A stretch of DNA of 64,000 bases from the NCBI GenBank assembly GCA_965205535.1, contig CBDBHH010000005.1, positions 434,001 to 498,000 of the forward strand, given 5' to 3'. Positions within the stretch are counted from its first letter, which is position 1; every line of letters begins with the position of its first letter. The DNA comes from UBA8079 sp965205535. GTDB taxonomy: Bacteria > Pseudomonadota > Alphaproteobacteria > UBA6615. The translations under genes were made by a program, and so were the position numbers. This document shows positions 7,279 through 17,708 of the stretch, piece after piece. The notes under the pieces were generated by a model. The model worked only from the letters and a program-made list of their open reading frames with translations. It did no database searches and was not told the DNA's origin.

Positions 7279-9725
7279 CGAAGCCCAGCTCCTTTGTCCC
7301 GACATGCTCCATGGCCTCGGAGATAAGGTCTTCGGCTGATTCTCCCAACAGCTCGTCGATCGCCGCGCCGTAGACGCTCTCGCGGCCGATCTCGAGCAGG
7401 ATCGGCACGGCCAGCGGCGAGACCCGGTCGAGGTGGCGATGGGTGATACGCCCGCGCACCCGGGCCAGCATGTCCGACAGGCGGCGCACATCGGTCAGGC
7501 CCGAACCGGCGTCGGCGCGGGTGGCGCGCAGCAAAATATGATTCGGCTCGTGGGATCGCAGCACGTCGTAGATCAGGTCGGAGTTGAAGGTGATCTGGCG
7601 GCGGGTCTTCTCCTCACCCGGATGTCGGCGCTGGATCAGCCCGGCGATCACCGCGACATTGCGGAAGGTGCGTTTCAACATGGACGATTCCGCCATCCAT
7701 GCCTCGAGATCATCGCCCAGCATGTCCTCGTCAAACAGCGCGTCGAGATCGGCACCCTCGCAGGATTTCGTGCTCCACACGCCGATCACATAGTCCGTGG
7801 CCACGAAACCCAGCGGCCCAAGCCCGGCCCGCTCCATGCGCCGGGTGAGCAGCATGCCGAGGGTCTGGTGGGCATTGCGTCCCTCGAAGCAGTAGGCGAC
7901 GAGGTAATGCTTGTTGGCGCGCGGAAACGTCTCGATCAGCAAGCCGTCGTGCGACGGGAGCACCGAGCGCCAGCGCTGCACGTCGAGCCAGTTGGAGACC
8001 TGCACCGGCAAATCCGCCCACGTCTGCGGGTCCGACAAAATCATCCGCACCCGGTCGGCCAGATGGGTCGACAGCGGGAACCGACCGCCGACATAGGCGG
8101 GCACCGCCGGGGCATCGCCTTTGCCCGGCCGGGTGATGACGCTGGTCTCGCGAACCTCGACGAATTCCAGCAGACGGCCCGCAAAAACAAACGTGTCGCC
8201 GGCGGTCAGATGGTTGACGAAACTCTCTTCCACCTCGCCCAGCACACGGCCACGGCCGAGGCGTACTTTCAAGGTCGGCGCTTCGACGATGGTGCCGACA
8301 TTCATCCGGTAGTCGCGCACCGCCGCCTTGGTCGCGATCTCGTAGGTCCCGTTCGACGTGCGGAAGAGCCGCTGGAACTTCTTGTAGCCGCCCAGCGCGT
8401 AGCCGCCAGTCGCGACAAACTCAAACACGTCATCGAAGTCCTCGCGCGACAGGTCCATATACGGCCCCGCGGTGCGCACCTGTTCGTACAATGCCTCGCG
8501 ATCGACCGGCCCGACACAGGCCGTCCCCAGAACATGCTGGGCCAACACATCCAGCCCGCCCGGCCGTGCGGGCAGACCATCCAGCGTATGTGCGCGCACC
8601 GCATCCATCGCCGCGCGGCATTCGAGCACCTCGAACCGGTTGGCGGGCACCAGCACCGCCCGGCTCGGGCTGTCCAGCCGGTGATTGGAGCGCCCGACTC
8701 GCTGCAGCAGGCGCGTCGAGCCCTTGGGGGCACCCACCTGGAGCACTAGATCAACCGCCGCCCAGTCCACGCCGAGATCGAGCGACGACGTGGCAACGAC
8801 CGCATCCAGATCACCCCGTGCCATTGCCGCCTCGACCTTGCGGCGCTGCTCGGGCGCGAGGCTGCCATGGTGGAGCGGCTATCCGGAGATCCTCCTCGTT
8901 CATCCGCCAGAGTTCCTGGAAGATGATCTCCGCCTGGGCGCGGGTATTCACGAAGACGATCGTCGTGCCCGCATCGCACAACTGGTCATAGATTTCCGGA
9001 ATGGCGTGGGTGCCCATATGGCCCGACCAGGGCATCTCGACGGCCGTTTCCAGCACCTCGATACGCGGCTCCGCGTCGCTTTCGCCCAGAACCAGCGATA
9101 CATCATCGGCATTGCGTGTCGGCGACAGCCATCCACGCAGCCGGTCCGGCTCGGCCACCGTCGCGCTCAGGCCGACCCGGCGCGCGTCGGGTGCCAGCGC
9201 CGTCAGGCGGGACAGACCCAACGCCAGCAAATCGCCGCGCTTGTTGTCCTCAAGCGCGTGCAACTCATCCACAATCACACAGCGCAAGTTGGCGAAGATC
9301 GCCGGCGCATCCTCATAGGACAGCAACAACGCCAGGCTTTCAGGCGTGGTCATCAGCATTTGCGGCGGGGTGCGGCGCTGGCGCTGGCGCTTGGGTTGCG
9401 GCGTATCGCCGGTGCGGGTCTCGGCCCGGATCGGCAGGCCCATCTCGGCGATCGGGATCTCGAGGTTGCGGTGGATATCCACCGCGAGCGCCTTCAACGG
9501 CGAAATGTAGAGCGTGTGCAGGCCGGCGGGGGCCGGATTTTCTGTGCTCAGTTCAACCAGGCTTGGCAGGAAGCCCGCGAGCGTCTTGCCGCCACCGGTG
9601 GGCGCGATCAGCAGCGCCGAGTGGCCCGCCGCCGCGGCGTCCAGCATCGCCAACTGGTGGGGGTGCGGCGACCAGTTGCGGGCCGTGAACCAATCAGCGA
9701 GCGCGGCCGGCAACTTGTTATGCAT
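7268..9725 (-). pseudogene. Ligase-associated DEXH-box helicase (Lhr-like), split by a one-base frameshift
   Basis: About 819 residues if joined, matching the family. The upstream part (from ATG 9725) has Walker A APTGGGKT, DELH (motif II), LSAT (motif III) and an IVFVNTRAQAE segment. The downstream part carries ATSSLDLGVDW and QRVGRSNHR (motif VI) plus the winged-helix and Lhr-type C-terminal regions. The break is near 8875-8881: the coding strand reads ATAGCCGCTCCACCATGG, whereas the family sequence IALHHGS needs one base fewer. Nothing else looks damaged, so this is either a recent lesion or a sequence error. Coupled to pdeM. Confidence 0.87.
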
Positions 9726-9758
9726 TTGTTAGCCTGAAACCGGTGTTTCGCATCTGTC

Positions 9759-10166
9759 TCAGCCGAAAACGCGGCGCAGATCGGTGACCCTGTCCGCGCG
9801 CGCGTCGGGCGCGTAGGCCAATGGCGGTGCCACGCCCCAGATCGGGTTCGGCCAGGCCACATCGTCGGTGAAACGCGCCACCACATGGATATGTAATTGC
9901 GCCACCATGTTACCGAGCGCCGCAACGTTGACCTTGTCTGGCTCGAACAATTTCACCAGTGCCTCGCTGGCCCGGCTGATCTCATGGCCCGCCGTCACCA
10001 TGTCGTCGGGCGAGAGATCATGGAAGTCGCGTAAGTCCGTGCGCGCAGGCACCAGCACCAGCCAGGGATAATTGGCGTCGTTGAGCAGCAGCACCTCGCA
10101 CAGCGGCCATGTCGCGACAGGGACGGTGTCGGCGGCGAGCTGGGGATGAAGTTCGAATTCGGCCAT
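9759..10166 (-). CDS. HIT-domain protein (nucleotide hydrolase/transferase family)
   Basis: A 135-residue histidine-triad protein. The signature reads QLHIHVVAR, so the first triad position is Gln while the central and third His remain, as in several diadenosine tetraphosphate hydrolase-like HIT proteins. LVPARTDLRDFHDLS upstream of the motif is also typical. HIT proteins hydrolyse or transfer nucleotides from phosphoanhydrides or phosphoramidates; the substrate here is not known. It follows 33 bases upstream of the helicase gene on the same strand and could be co-transcribed with it. Confidence 0.85.
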   Translation of the reverse strand: MAEFELHPQLAADTVPVATWPLCEVLLLNDANYPWLVLVPARTDLRDFHDLSPDDMVTAGHEISRASEALVKLFEPDKVNVAALGNMVAQLHIHVVARFTDDVAWPNPIWGVAPPLAYAPDARADRVTDLRRVFG

Positions 10167-10290
10167 GGCGAAGTTCTTTTCGGGGTTCGGGACCCGACAG
10201 TCTAGCGCGATGGGCCGCAGACCTCATCCGGCTAGTGCAGATGGGCCAGCTGGTGCAAACTCGAACGCCCAAATCGAAGCGAGAAACGCC

Positions 10291-11274
10291 ATGAAAGCCG
10301 TCTGGTATGAAGAACTCGGCCCCGCCCGCGAGGTCCTGATCTCCGGCGAGATGGATTCGCCCGACCCCGGCCCTGGCGAGGTACGCGTAAAACTCCACGC
10401 GTCGGGCGTGAACCCCGCCGACGTGAAGCGCCGCGGCCTCGGCACCTACGGTATGGAACACCCGCGCATCATTCCCAACAGCGACGGCGCGGGGGTCATC
10501 GACACGCTCGGCGACGGGGTGTCGGGTCTGGAGACCGGCCAACGGGTCTGGCTGTTCAACGGCCAGCGACAGGGCCGCGCGTTCGGTACGGCGGCGGAAT
10601 ACATCACCCTCGACGCCTGGCTTGTGGGCCCCCTGCCCGACGATCTCGGTTTCGATGAGGGGGCATGCCTTGGCATCCCCTGCATGACCGGCCATCACAA
10701 TGTGTTCTCCGACGGCCCGGTCACCGGCAAAACGATCCTCGTTACCGGCGGTGCGGGTGCGGTCGGCCACTATGCTGTGCAGTGGGCGAACTGGGGTAGC
10801 GCCACGGTGATCGCGACGGTCAGTTCGGATGAGAAAGCCGCCCACGCAAAGGCCGGCGGCGCCCACCACACGGTCAATTACCGCGACGAGAATGCAGCTG
10901 AACAAATCCTCGACCTGACCGACGGCGCCGGCGTCGACCGCATCGTCGAGGTCGACCTCGCTGCCAATCTCGACCTGACATCCCGGGTTCTCGCCACGGG
11001 TGGCACGGTCTCGGTCTACGCCACCACGGGTGACCCGGAGAATCTCATGCTACGGATGGCGCTGCGCAACGCGATCATCCGGTTCATGGTCCTCCACAGC
11101 GTGCCCCGCCCGGCCATCGATGCCGCGCGCGCCGACATCGTAAAGTGGCTCGCCGGGGGAATCGGGCTGCACACCGTCGCCGGGACGTTCGCACTGGACC
11201 AATGCACAGAAGCCCATGAATTCGTGGAATCCGGGCACAAGCTCGGCACGGTGATCGTCCGCCCCGCGGACTAG
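10291..11274 (+). CDS. Zinc-free medium-chain quinone oxidoreductase / zinc-binding-type alcohol dehydrogenase homologue
   Basis: A 327-residue medium-chain reductase. The N-terminal GroES-like fold (GPGEVRVKLHASGVNPADVK) is followed by a Rossmann fold with GGAGAVGHYAVQWA as the NADPH-binding glycine motif. There is no structural zinc cluster, so it fits the quinone reductase (QOR) branch, which reduces quinones or enones with NADPH. ATG 10291 begins the conserved MKAVWYEELG. It lies divergent from the HIT gene. Substrate unknown. Confidence 0.85.
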   Translation: MKAVWYEELGPAREVLISGEMDSPDPGPGEVRVKLHASGVNPADVKRRGLGTYGMEHPRIIPNSDGAGVIDTLGDGVSGLETGQRVWLFNGQRQGRAFGTAAEYITLDAWLVGPLPDDLGFDEGACLGIPCMTGHHNVFSDGPVTGKTILVTGGAGAVGHYAVQWANWGSATVIATVSSDEKAAHAKAGGAHHTVNYRDENAAEQILDLTDGAGVDRIVEVDLAANLDLTSRVLATGGTVSVYATTGDPENLMLRMALRNAIIRFMVLHSVPRPAIDAARADIVKWLAGGIGLHTVAGTFALDQCTEAHEFVESGHKLGTVIVRPAD

Positions 11275-11361
11275 CCTCACCCGCGAATACGGCGTCCGAT
11301 AGATTACCAAACAGTCACGGTTTTGTGACATAAAGAACCCGGTGGGGAGGCACTGGATTCA

Positions 11362-11380
11362 CGGGTGTCAATGACACCCG
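11362..11380. promoter_or_regulatory. Perfect 19-bp palindrome, candidate operator
   Basis: CGGGTGTCA-A-TGACACCCG: two perfect 9-base arms around one base, 22 bases before the hydroxylase start. The size and symmetry suit a dimeric repressor or activator site. No regulator gene is adjacent, so the cognate factor is unknown. A looser GTCAC-N6-GTGAC pair lies just upstream at about 11313-11328. Confidence 0.5.
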
Positions 11381-11402
11381 CAGTCTTTGCGGAGGTTTTA
11401 CG

Positions 11403-12344
11403 TTGAGTATCGTTTTCGAAGGGGGCGCCGACGCCATCACGGGCGACGGCAGACAGCGAGGGCTCGTTGGCTACGCGCTGACTTTTCTGCTCTGGCCCGG
11501 CATTCTCGCCGCTTGTCTGTATGGCACGTGGCTGGGTTTCGAAGCCGGCCATTCTGCGATCTATTTCAACATTACCTATCTGCTGCTCGCGCTGAGCCTG
11601 TTCACCCTCGAGCGCGCGCTGCCCCATGAACGCAAATGGATCGAGAATGACGGCCAGATCGGCCCGGACCTCGCCCATACCCTCCTGAACAAGGGCTTCG
11701 CCCAGGTCCTCGTCGTCGTCGGCGTGACCATCGGGGTCGCGGAGGTCGCAGCCAGCAAGGGCGGCGGTTTCTGGCCCAGCGACTGGCCGCTGGCGCTGCA
11801 GATCATCCTCGGCATGGTGATCGCCGAGGCCGGCATGTACACCGCCCATCGCGTCGCCCATGAATGGCCGATGCTGTGGCGCTTCCACGCCGTTCATCAC
11901 AGCGCCCCGCGCCTGTGGTTCTTCAACACAGGGCGCTTTCACGTGGTCGACACCGTTGCCAGCATCCTGCTGAGCCAGCCGCTGCTATTCCTGGCCGGCG
12001 CGCCGTCCGAAATCTTCATCTGGGTGAACTCGATCACCGCCTTCATCGGCATGCTGACCCACTGCAACATCGAGATGCGGTTCGGACCTCTGAATTACGT
12101 ATTCAACACACCCGCGGTACATCGCTGGCACCATTCGCGCATTCCCGAGGAAGGCAACAGCAACTACGGCGAAAACCTGATGCTTTACGACGTCCTCCTG
12201 CGGACATTCTACTGCCCCGACCGGCGCCCGCCGGCCGACATCGGGATCGATGGCCCCATGCCCGCCAGTTTCGCGGGCCAGGTGGCCCTGCCGTTCCAGC
12301 GCAATCAGGCGACCGTGCCGGTTACGTCCGGCGTGGACGACTAG
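11403..12344 (+). CDS. Sterol desaturase / fatty acid hydroxylase family membrane protein
   Basis: A 313-residue integral-membrane diiron oxygenase. The His boxes HRVAHE, HAVHHS and HRWHHS are present in the order and spacing of the fatty acid hydroxylase superfamily, along with several hydrophobic segments. Such enzymes hydroxylate or desaturate lipids, sterols or carotenoids using O2. The TTG at 11403 is chosen because GGAGG lies 8 bases upstream and no ATG is available. Its end is only six bases from the convergent oxygenase gene. Lipid substrate unknown. Confidence 0.87.
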   Translation: MSIVFEGGADAITGDGRQRGLVGYALTFLLWPGILAACLYGTWLGFEAGHSAIYFNITYLLLALSLFTLERALPHERKWIENDGQIGPDLAHTLLNKGFAQVLVVVGVTIGVAEVAASKGGGFWPSDWPLALQIILGMVIAEAGMYTAHRVAHEWPMLWRFHAVHHSAPRLWFFNTGRFHVVDTVASILLSQPLLFLAGAPSEIFIWVNSITAFIGMLTHCNIEMRFGPLNYVFNTPAVHRWHHSRIPEEGNSNYGENLMLYDVLLRTFYCPDRRPPADIGIDGPMPASFAGQVALPFQRNQATVPVTSGVDD

Positions 12345-12350
12345 AGCGCA

Positions 12351-13061
12351 TTATTTCGCATCGTGGAAGATGACGCCCAGGGTGGTGCGCGCGCCGCTGT
12401 GCAGCCGGCTCACCCCGTGACGCATGGTCGCCCGATAGTATCCGCGTGCCCCCTGCACCGGGCGGTGGCGCACCGGAAAGATCACCGCGTCTCCCCGTTT
12501 CAGCGGCACCACCTCGACCCGCGACTGCTGGCGCGGGCGCTGCTCGGTCACGACGAACTCGCCGCCGGTGAAATCCTTTTCCGGATCTGACAGAAGGATC
12601 GTCGCCTGCAGCGGAAAAACCTCGTCGCCATACAGATCCTGATGCAGCCGGTTGTGGTCGCCCGGCCCATAGCGCAGCAGGAGCGGCGTCGGTTTGGTCT
12701 GGCCTGCCGCATGGCAGCGATCGACATAGTCGCTGTGATCGGCAGGGAATCCTTCATCGACGCCGAGTGCGACATTCCAGCGGTTGGCGATCTCCGCCAG
12801 CGGCGGGTAGAGGCTCTCACGCAGGGTGCGCACGGGATCAGGCAGCGGGTTGTCGAGATACTTGTACTCACCCTGGCCGAAACCATGCCGGGCCATAGTC
12901 ACCCGGCTTCGAAAGCCGACCTCCCTGTCGTAGCGCGCCGCGAGCGACCGACATTCACGCGCATTCAACAAGGACGGAATGCGGGCATAGCCCCGTTCGT
13001 CGAGCGTGGCCGCCAGCGCAGCCGCATCGACCGCCTTCAGTTTCGTTTTCAGTGTCGGCAT
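12351..13061 (-). CDS. 2-oxoglutarate/Fe(II)-dependent oxygenase (prolyl 4-hydroxylase-like)
   Basis: A 236-residue cupin-fold dioxygenase. Iron ligands are visible as HQD (in NRLHQDLYGDEVFP) and a distal His in RHGVSRLHSGARTTLG, followed by the Arg that binds 2-oxoglutarate. FTGGEFVVTEQRP is the typical core strand pair. ATG 13061 is chosen because GAGG lies 8 bases upstream; an in-frame GTG at 13121 would add a 20-residue basic leader. Substrate, protein or small molecule, is unknown. It sits 72 bases after the MFS gene stop, so co-transcription with the transporter is likely. Confidence 0.83.
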   Translation of the reverse strand: MPTLKTKLKAVDAAALAATLDERGYARIPSLLNARECRSLAARYDREVGFRSRVTMARHGFGQGEYKYLDNPLPDPVRTLRESLYPPLAEIANRWNVALGVDEGFPADHSDYVDRCHAAGQTKPTPLLLRYGPGDHNRLHQDLYGDEVFPLQATILLSDPEKDFTGGEFVVTEQRPRQQSRVEVVPLKRGDAVIFPVRHRPVQGARGYYRATMRHGVSRLHSGARTTLGVIFHDAK

Positions 13062-13133
13062 CTGCACGACCTCGAATGCTTCATCGAGACCAGCTTGTGC
13101 CCGCGCGCTGCGGCGCGCCACCCGCTTCTTGCG

Positions 13134-14384
13134 CTATAGGGATTTCGGACGGCGTATCAGCATCCAGATTAAGGCCGCGGCCTGCAGCGCCAATGCCACG
13201 CCGAACGCCGCACGATAGCCCATCACCGAATAGGCGCCATCGGCTGCCACGGGCCAGAGGTTGATGACCTCACCCATGCCCCATTGCAGGGCGAAGGCCG
13301 CGCCGAAGATCAGCAAATTCAGTGCCGTGCTGGCCCGCCCGGCCAGCTCGGGCGGGAACACCAGCGCGATGACCGAGAAAACCACCACGCCGGTGGTGCC
13401 GGCTGCCCCGAAGACGAACCAGAGCAGCGCGGGGGCGGATGTCCATTCGAACAGCACCAGCAGCTGGACGAGGATGAACAGACCCATGCCGAATGCCGCC
13501 GTGACAAGCGGCGGGATGTTGCGTCGCGCCAGCCGTTCGGCCGCAAACCCGACCAGCAGATTGCCGATGACAAACCCGGCCGCCCCGGCCAGCAGGGTGA
13601 AGCTGACGGTCCGGGAATCCAGCCCCGCGATATCCCGCAGCCAAGGCCCCGCCCAGAGGGTCTGGATCGCCAGGAAACTGCCCTGGGAGAGGGCCGCGAG
13701 CGGGGCCACGCGCCAGAAAACACCACTCCGATAGATCGAGAACATGCCGCGAATACGCGCCGACATGGGCTCGCCGGCACCCGCACGCGCGCGCTCGGGC
13801 GCGACGAACCAGATCATCACCGCCACAACGAAGGTGGCCAGCGCCAGGGCAACAAAGCCGTAGCGCCAGCCCACGATGCTCACCAACGCCTCGGTCGGGG
13901 CGGTCGCGACCATCGCACCCAATCCGCCGAAGGCGACAACCAGGCCATTCATCAGGGGAAGCTTGTTGCCGGGGAACCACTCGCTCATCGCCTTGAAAGC
14001 GCCCATCAGGCAGGCCGCCACACCGAGGCCGATCAGCGCCCGGCCGATCAACAGGCTCCACAGCCCCTCGCCGATGGAGAACAGGAAGGCGCCGATTGCG
14101 GCGACCAGCAGCAGTGCCGTCACCACCCGGCGCGGGCCGTGGCTGTCGAGATAGATGCCAACGGGGATCTGGGCTGCAGCGAAGGAGATAAAATAGGCGC
14201 TGGTCAGCAGGCCCAGCTGGCCGGGCGAGAGGGACATCTCCAGCGCCAGGTCGGGCCCGATCACCGCGTTCACGGTGCGGTACAGGTAGGAGAAGAAATA
14301 GCCGAGCGCGAAAGGCAGGAAGATCAGCGCGAACAGTCGAACCGTGGGGGGCCGGTCTTCCACCCGGGCCTGGGTATCTGCCAT
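13134..14384 (-). CDS. MFS transporter
   Basis: A 416-residue protein with the hydrophobicity pattern of twelve membrane helices. The first helix pair shows LGYFFSYLYRTVNAV, and the loop 2-3 region reads GIYLDSHGPRRVV, a variant of the MFS motif A. LIGRALIGLGVAACLMG corresponds to the helix 4-5 signature. It probably exchanges or imports an organic anion, but the substrate cannot be read from sequence. The ATG at 14384 abuts the stop of the enoyl-CoA hydratase gene (14385), so the two are one transcript. Confidence 0.87.
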   Translation of the reverse strand: MADTQARVEDRPPTVRLFALIFLPFALGYFFSYLYRTVNAVIGPDLALEMSLSPGQLGLLTSAYFISFAAAQIPVGIYLDSHGPRRVVTALLLVAAIGAFLFSIGEGLWSLLIGRALIGLGVAACLMGAFKAMSEWFPGNKLPLMNGLVVAFGGLGAMVATAPTEALVSIVGWRYGFVALALATFVVAVMIWFVAPERARAGAGEPMSARIRGMFSIYRSGVFWRVAPLAALSQGSFLAIQTLWAGPWLRDIAGLDSRTVSFTLLAGAAGFVIGNLLVGFAAERLARRNIPPLVTAAFGMGLFILVQLLVLFEWTSAPALLWFVFGAAGTTGVVVFSVIALVFPPELAGRASTALNLLIFGAAFALQWGMGEVINLWPVAADGAYSVMGYRAAFGVALALQAAALIWMLIRRPKSL

Positions 14385-15164
14385 CTAGCGGCCGCGGAAC
14401 TTGGGTTTTTCGCGCTTCTTGAACGCGTTGTAGCCGGCCAGATAATCCTCGCTGTCGGCGTAATCGAACTGGGCCTCCAGCTCCGCCCGGCTCATGGGCC
14501 GCGGGTCGGCGAGGCGCGCGAGCGCGGCCCGATGGTAGCGGTGGGACAGGGGCGCGCCGTCGGCGATCCGCCGCGCGGCCTTCATCACCTCGTCCTCAAG
14601 GTCATCATCCGGCACGACCCGGGTAAGTAAATTCTTGGCCACGGCTTCCTGGGCCGAGATCGCCCGGCCTTCCAGCAGGATCTCCGCCGCAACGGCCCGG
14701 CCACCGGCATCGACCAGATACTGGACGAGGTGGTAACCGAGGAAGAGGCCGATATTCTTTGCCGGCACGCCGAAGCGGCCGGACTCGCCCGAGATACGCA
14801 AGTCTGCCGCCAGCGCCAGCTCGAAGCCGCCACCAATACAGAAGCCGTGGATCATGGCGACAACCGGGTGGCGCGAGTTCCGCACCGCCAGAAACGCCCG
14901 GTCGGTGGCGCGTTCGTAAGCCTTCACCTTCTTTCGGTCAGACCGTTCGGCCTCGAAGTTGGTGATGTCCGCCCCGGCACAGAATGCCTCTTCGCCCGCG
15001 CCGCGCAGGATTATGCAGCGCACGTCATCGTCTTCGCCCAGGGCGTCGACGGCGTCACCCACGGCGACCCAGTCTTCCATGCGCAATGCGTTGCGCTTCT
15101 CGGTGCGATGCAGGGACACGATGGCGATGTCGTCGCGGCGCTCGACCTGAACGGTTTCGGACAT
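14385..15164 (-). CDS. Enoyl-CoA hydratase/isomerase family protein
   Basis: A 259-residue crotonase-fold protein. The oxyanion-hole segments are AFCAGADITNF and MIHGFCIGGGFELALAADL; the catalytic Glu position in many hydratases corresponds here to the FGVPAKNIGLF loop, which has no acidic residue at that place, so hydration activity is not certain. ATG 15164 begins MSETVQVERR. The frame runs upstream only through repeat sequence. It forms an operon with the downstream MFS transporter. Confidence 0.85.
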   Translation of the reverse strand: MSETVQVERRDDIAIVSLHRTEKRNALRMEDWVAVGDAVDALGEDDDVRCIILRGAGEEAFCAGADITNFEAERSDRKKVKAYERATDRAFLAVRNSRHPVVAMIHGFCIGGGFELALAADLRISGESGRFGVPAKNIGLFLGYHLVQYLVDAGGRAVAAEILLEGRAISAQEAVAKNLLTRVVPDDDLEDEVMKAARRIADGAPLSHRYHRAALARLADPRPMSRAELEAQFDYADSEDYLAGYNAFKKREKPKFRGR

Positions 15165-15257
15165 GGAGTTCTCGCTTTTAAGGAAATTGCCTAACGAATA
15201 GGCACGCAGTATCGCGCAATTCAGGTCAGGTTGCGAGGCGGGACGGGTGCGAAACCC

Positions 15258-15424
15258 CATCCTTCGAGACGCCGCTTCGCGGCTCCTCAGGATGAGGTCA
15301 GGGTATGACGCCGCTTCGCGGCTCCTCAGGATGAGGACGCGGTAGGATGCGCGCACGCTCTGGATGAATTTCTGTTTATACCCTCATGCTGAGGAGCAGC
15401 CGCAGGCTGCGTCTCGAAGCATGG
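15258..15424. repeat. Three copies of the dispersed CTCAGGATGAGG palindrome
   Basis: Copies at 15258-15297 and 15307-15336 (partial) lie forward, and one at 15382-15424 reversed. Each has a central GC stem (GCCGC/GCGGC or GCAGC/GCTGC) inside an outer pair CATCCT/AGGATG or CATGCT/AGCATG. They fill most of the gap between the hydratase gene and the COG0523 gene. The remainder of the gap shows nothing recognisable. Confidence 0.85.
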
Positions 15425-15438
15425 CGCCGCCAGAGGCG

Positions 15439-16569
<1,131 letters not shown>

Positions 16570-16596
16570 GATCGTCTCTCAATTCCTCTCGCCCGC

Positions 16597-16627
16597 TTGA
16601 CATTCGCCGGGCGCAAACCGTTATAAC
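16597..16627 (+). promoter_or_regulatory. Candidate promoter with GTTATAAC palindrome (possible Zur half-site)
   Basis: In the divergent gap between the COG0523 GTPase and hisI, TTGACA (16597-16602) is followed 19 bases later by TATAAC (16622-16627), a slightly long spacing. The -10 overlaps the perfect palindrome GTTATAAC (16620-16627), which resembles part of alphaproteobacterial Zur sites (GTTATAACATAAC-like). A full-length Zur box is not present, so zinc control is a suggestion only. Confidence 0.35.
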
Positions 16628-16678
16628 ACGCACGAAACCGGGTGCCGAAATGTGGCGCCCCATACTGAAAGCGGTCCG

Positions 16679-17158
16679 ATGTCAGATAGTCCCATGTTCG
16701 CCCAGCGCCAGACCATCGAGCAGGTCGAGGAAGGCCATGAGCTGGCCCCGAAGTTCGATGCCGACGGCCTGATGCCGGTCGTCACCACCGACGCCGAAAG
16801 CGGCGAGGTGCTGATGCACGGCTACATGAACGCGGAAGCCCTGACCAGGACCATCGAGACCGGCGAGGCCCATTACTGGTCACGTTCGCGGAACGTCTTG
16901 TGGCACAAGGGTGCCACTTCGGGCCTGGTCCAGAAGGTCAAGGAAATCCGCATCGACGACGACCAGGACGCGGTGTGGCTGCGGGTCGACGTCCAGGGCG
17001 GTGCGAGCTGCCATGTCGGCTACCGCTCCTGCTTCTACCGCTCCGTGCCCGTGGGTGCGGCGGACGATGCGCCGGTGGCACTCGGCTACGAAGAAACCGA
17101 AAAGGTCTTCGACCCGGTCGAGGTCTACGGCGACGCGCCGAACCCGACGAAGCTTTAG
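16679..17158 (+). CDS. hisI: Phosphoribosyl-AMP cyclohydrolase (HisI)
   Basis: A 159-residue homologue of the third enzyme of histidine synthesis, which opens the adenine ring of phosphoribosyl-AMP. Family blocks are clear: HGYMNAEAL, HYWSRSRNVLWHKGATSG and GASCHVGYRSCFYRSV. Two zinc cysteines are present (Cys111, Cys118), but the third, normally in a DCDxD motif, is replaced: RIDDDQD has Asp94 at that place. ATG 16679 is preferred; an in-frame GTG at 16652 would add nine residues. The gene stands apart from other his genes, divergent from a COG0523 GTPase, which suggests a zinc-linked paralogue rather than the biosynthetic operon copy. Confidence 0.88.
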   Translation: MSDSPMFAQRQTIEQVEEGHELAPKFDADGLMPVVTTDAESGEVLMHGYMNAEALTRTIETGEAHYWSRSRNVLWHKGATSGLVQKVKEIRIDDDQDAVWLRVDVQGGASCHVGYRSCFYRSVPVGAADDAPVALGYEETEKVFDPVEVYGDAPNPTKL

Positions 17159-17164
17159 GCTTTC

Positions 17165-17395
17165 CATCCTTCGAGACGCTGCTCCGCAGCTCCTCAGGAT
17201 GAGGGGTGGGTGAAACGGGCAAACCCTACGAAAATTTAGGATCTCCTTCCTTCGAGACGCGGCTGCGCCGCTCCTCAGGATGAGGGGTGGGTAAGACGGG
17301 CTATCGGCCTCGCCTGCACTTCACAGAGGAAATGTATCGGGATCTGGGACTATCCTCATCCTGAGGAGCGCCTGAAAGGCGCGTCTCGAAGGATA
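17165..17395. repeat. Three copies of the dispersed CTCAGGATGAGG palindrome
   Basis: Forward copies at 17165-17204 and about 17247-17286 are both followed by GGGTGGGT; a reversed copy lies at 17354-17395. Their central stems are GCTGC/GCAGC, GCGGC/GCCGC and GCGCC/GGCGC: different sequence, same pairing. They occupy the gap before the broken GIY-YIG gene. Confidence 0.85.
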
Positions 17396-17410
17396 ACAAC
17401 AGGCACACTT

Positions 17411-17706
17411 ATGGGTGCATTCGTCTACATCCTGCGCTGCGTCGACGATAGTTTCTACGTCGGCACGACCCGCGCCACGCTCGATCAGCGCCTCGCACAG
17501 CATGAAGACGGAACGTTCGGGGCTACACGCGATCCCGTCGGCCCGTGACGCTGTCATATGCCAAATATTTCGAACGCATAGAGGACGCAATCGCTTCGGA
17601 ACGGCGCTTGAAGGGCTGGAGCCACGCGAAGAAGTTGGCTCTTATAGATGGGGACCTTGAAGGGCTACGGGCACTCGCACGGCGGCGTACAAAGCATGCC
17701 CGCTAA
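17411..17706 (+). pseudogene. Single-domain GIY-YIG nuclease family protein, frameshifted
   Basis: From ATG 17411 the frame gives VYILRCVDDSFYVGTT...LDQRLAQH, the GIY-YIG signature and following helix, then stops at TGA 17546-17548 after 45 codons. Adding one base to the GGGG at 17519-17522 restores GYTRSRRPVTLSYAKYF, then ERRLKGWSHAKKLALI to TAA 17704-17706, giving a normal length near 98 residues. Such small GIY-YIG proteins are common in Alphaproteobacteria and are of uncertain role. Copies of the dispersed palindrome lie on both sides (reversed copy ending 17395, forward copy from 17709). Confidence 0.8.
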
Positions 17707-17708
17707 GC

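Noticed and set aside
13284..14630. A long + strand frame across the MFS and hydratase genes
   Set aside because: Low-complexity Glu/Gln/Arg-rich translation spanning two real genes of the other strand.
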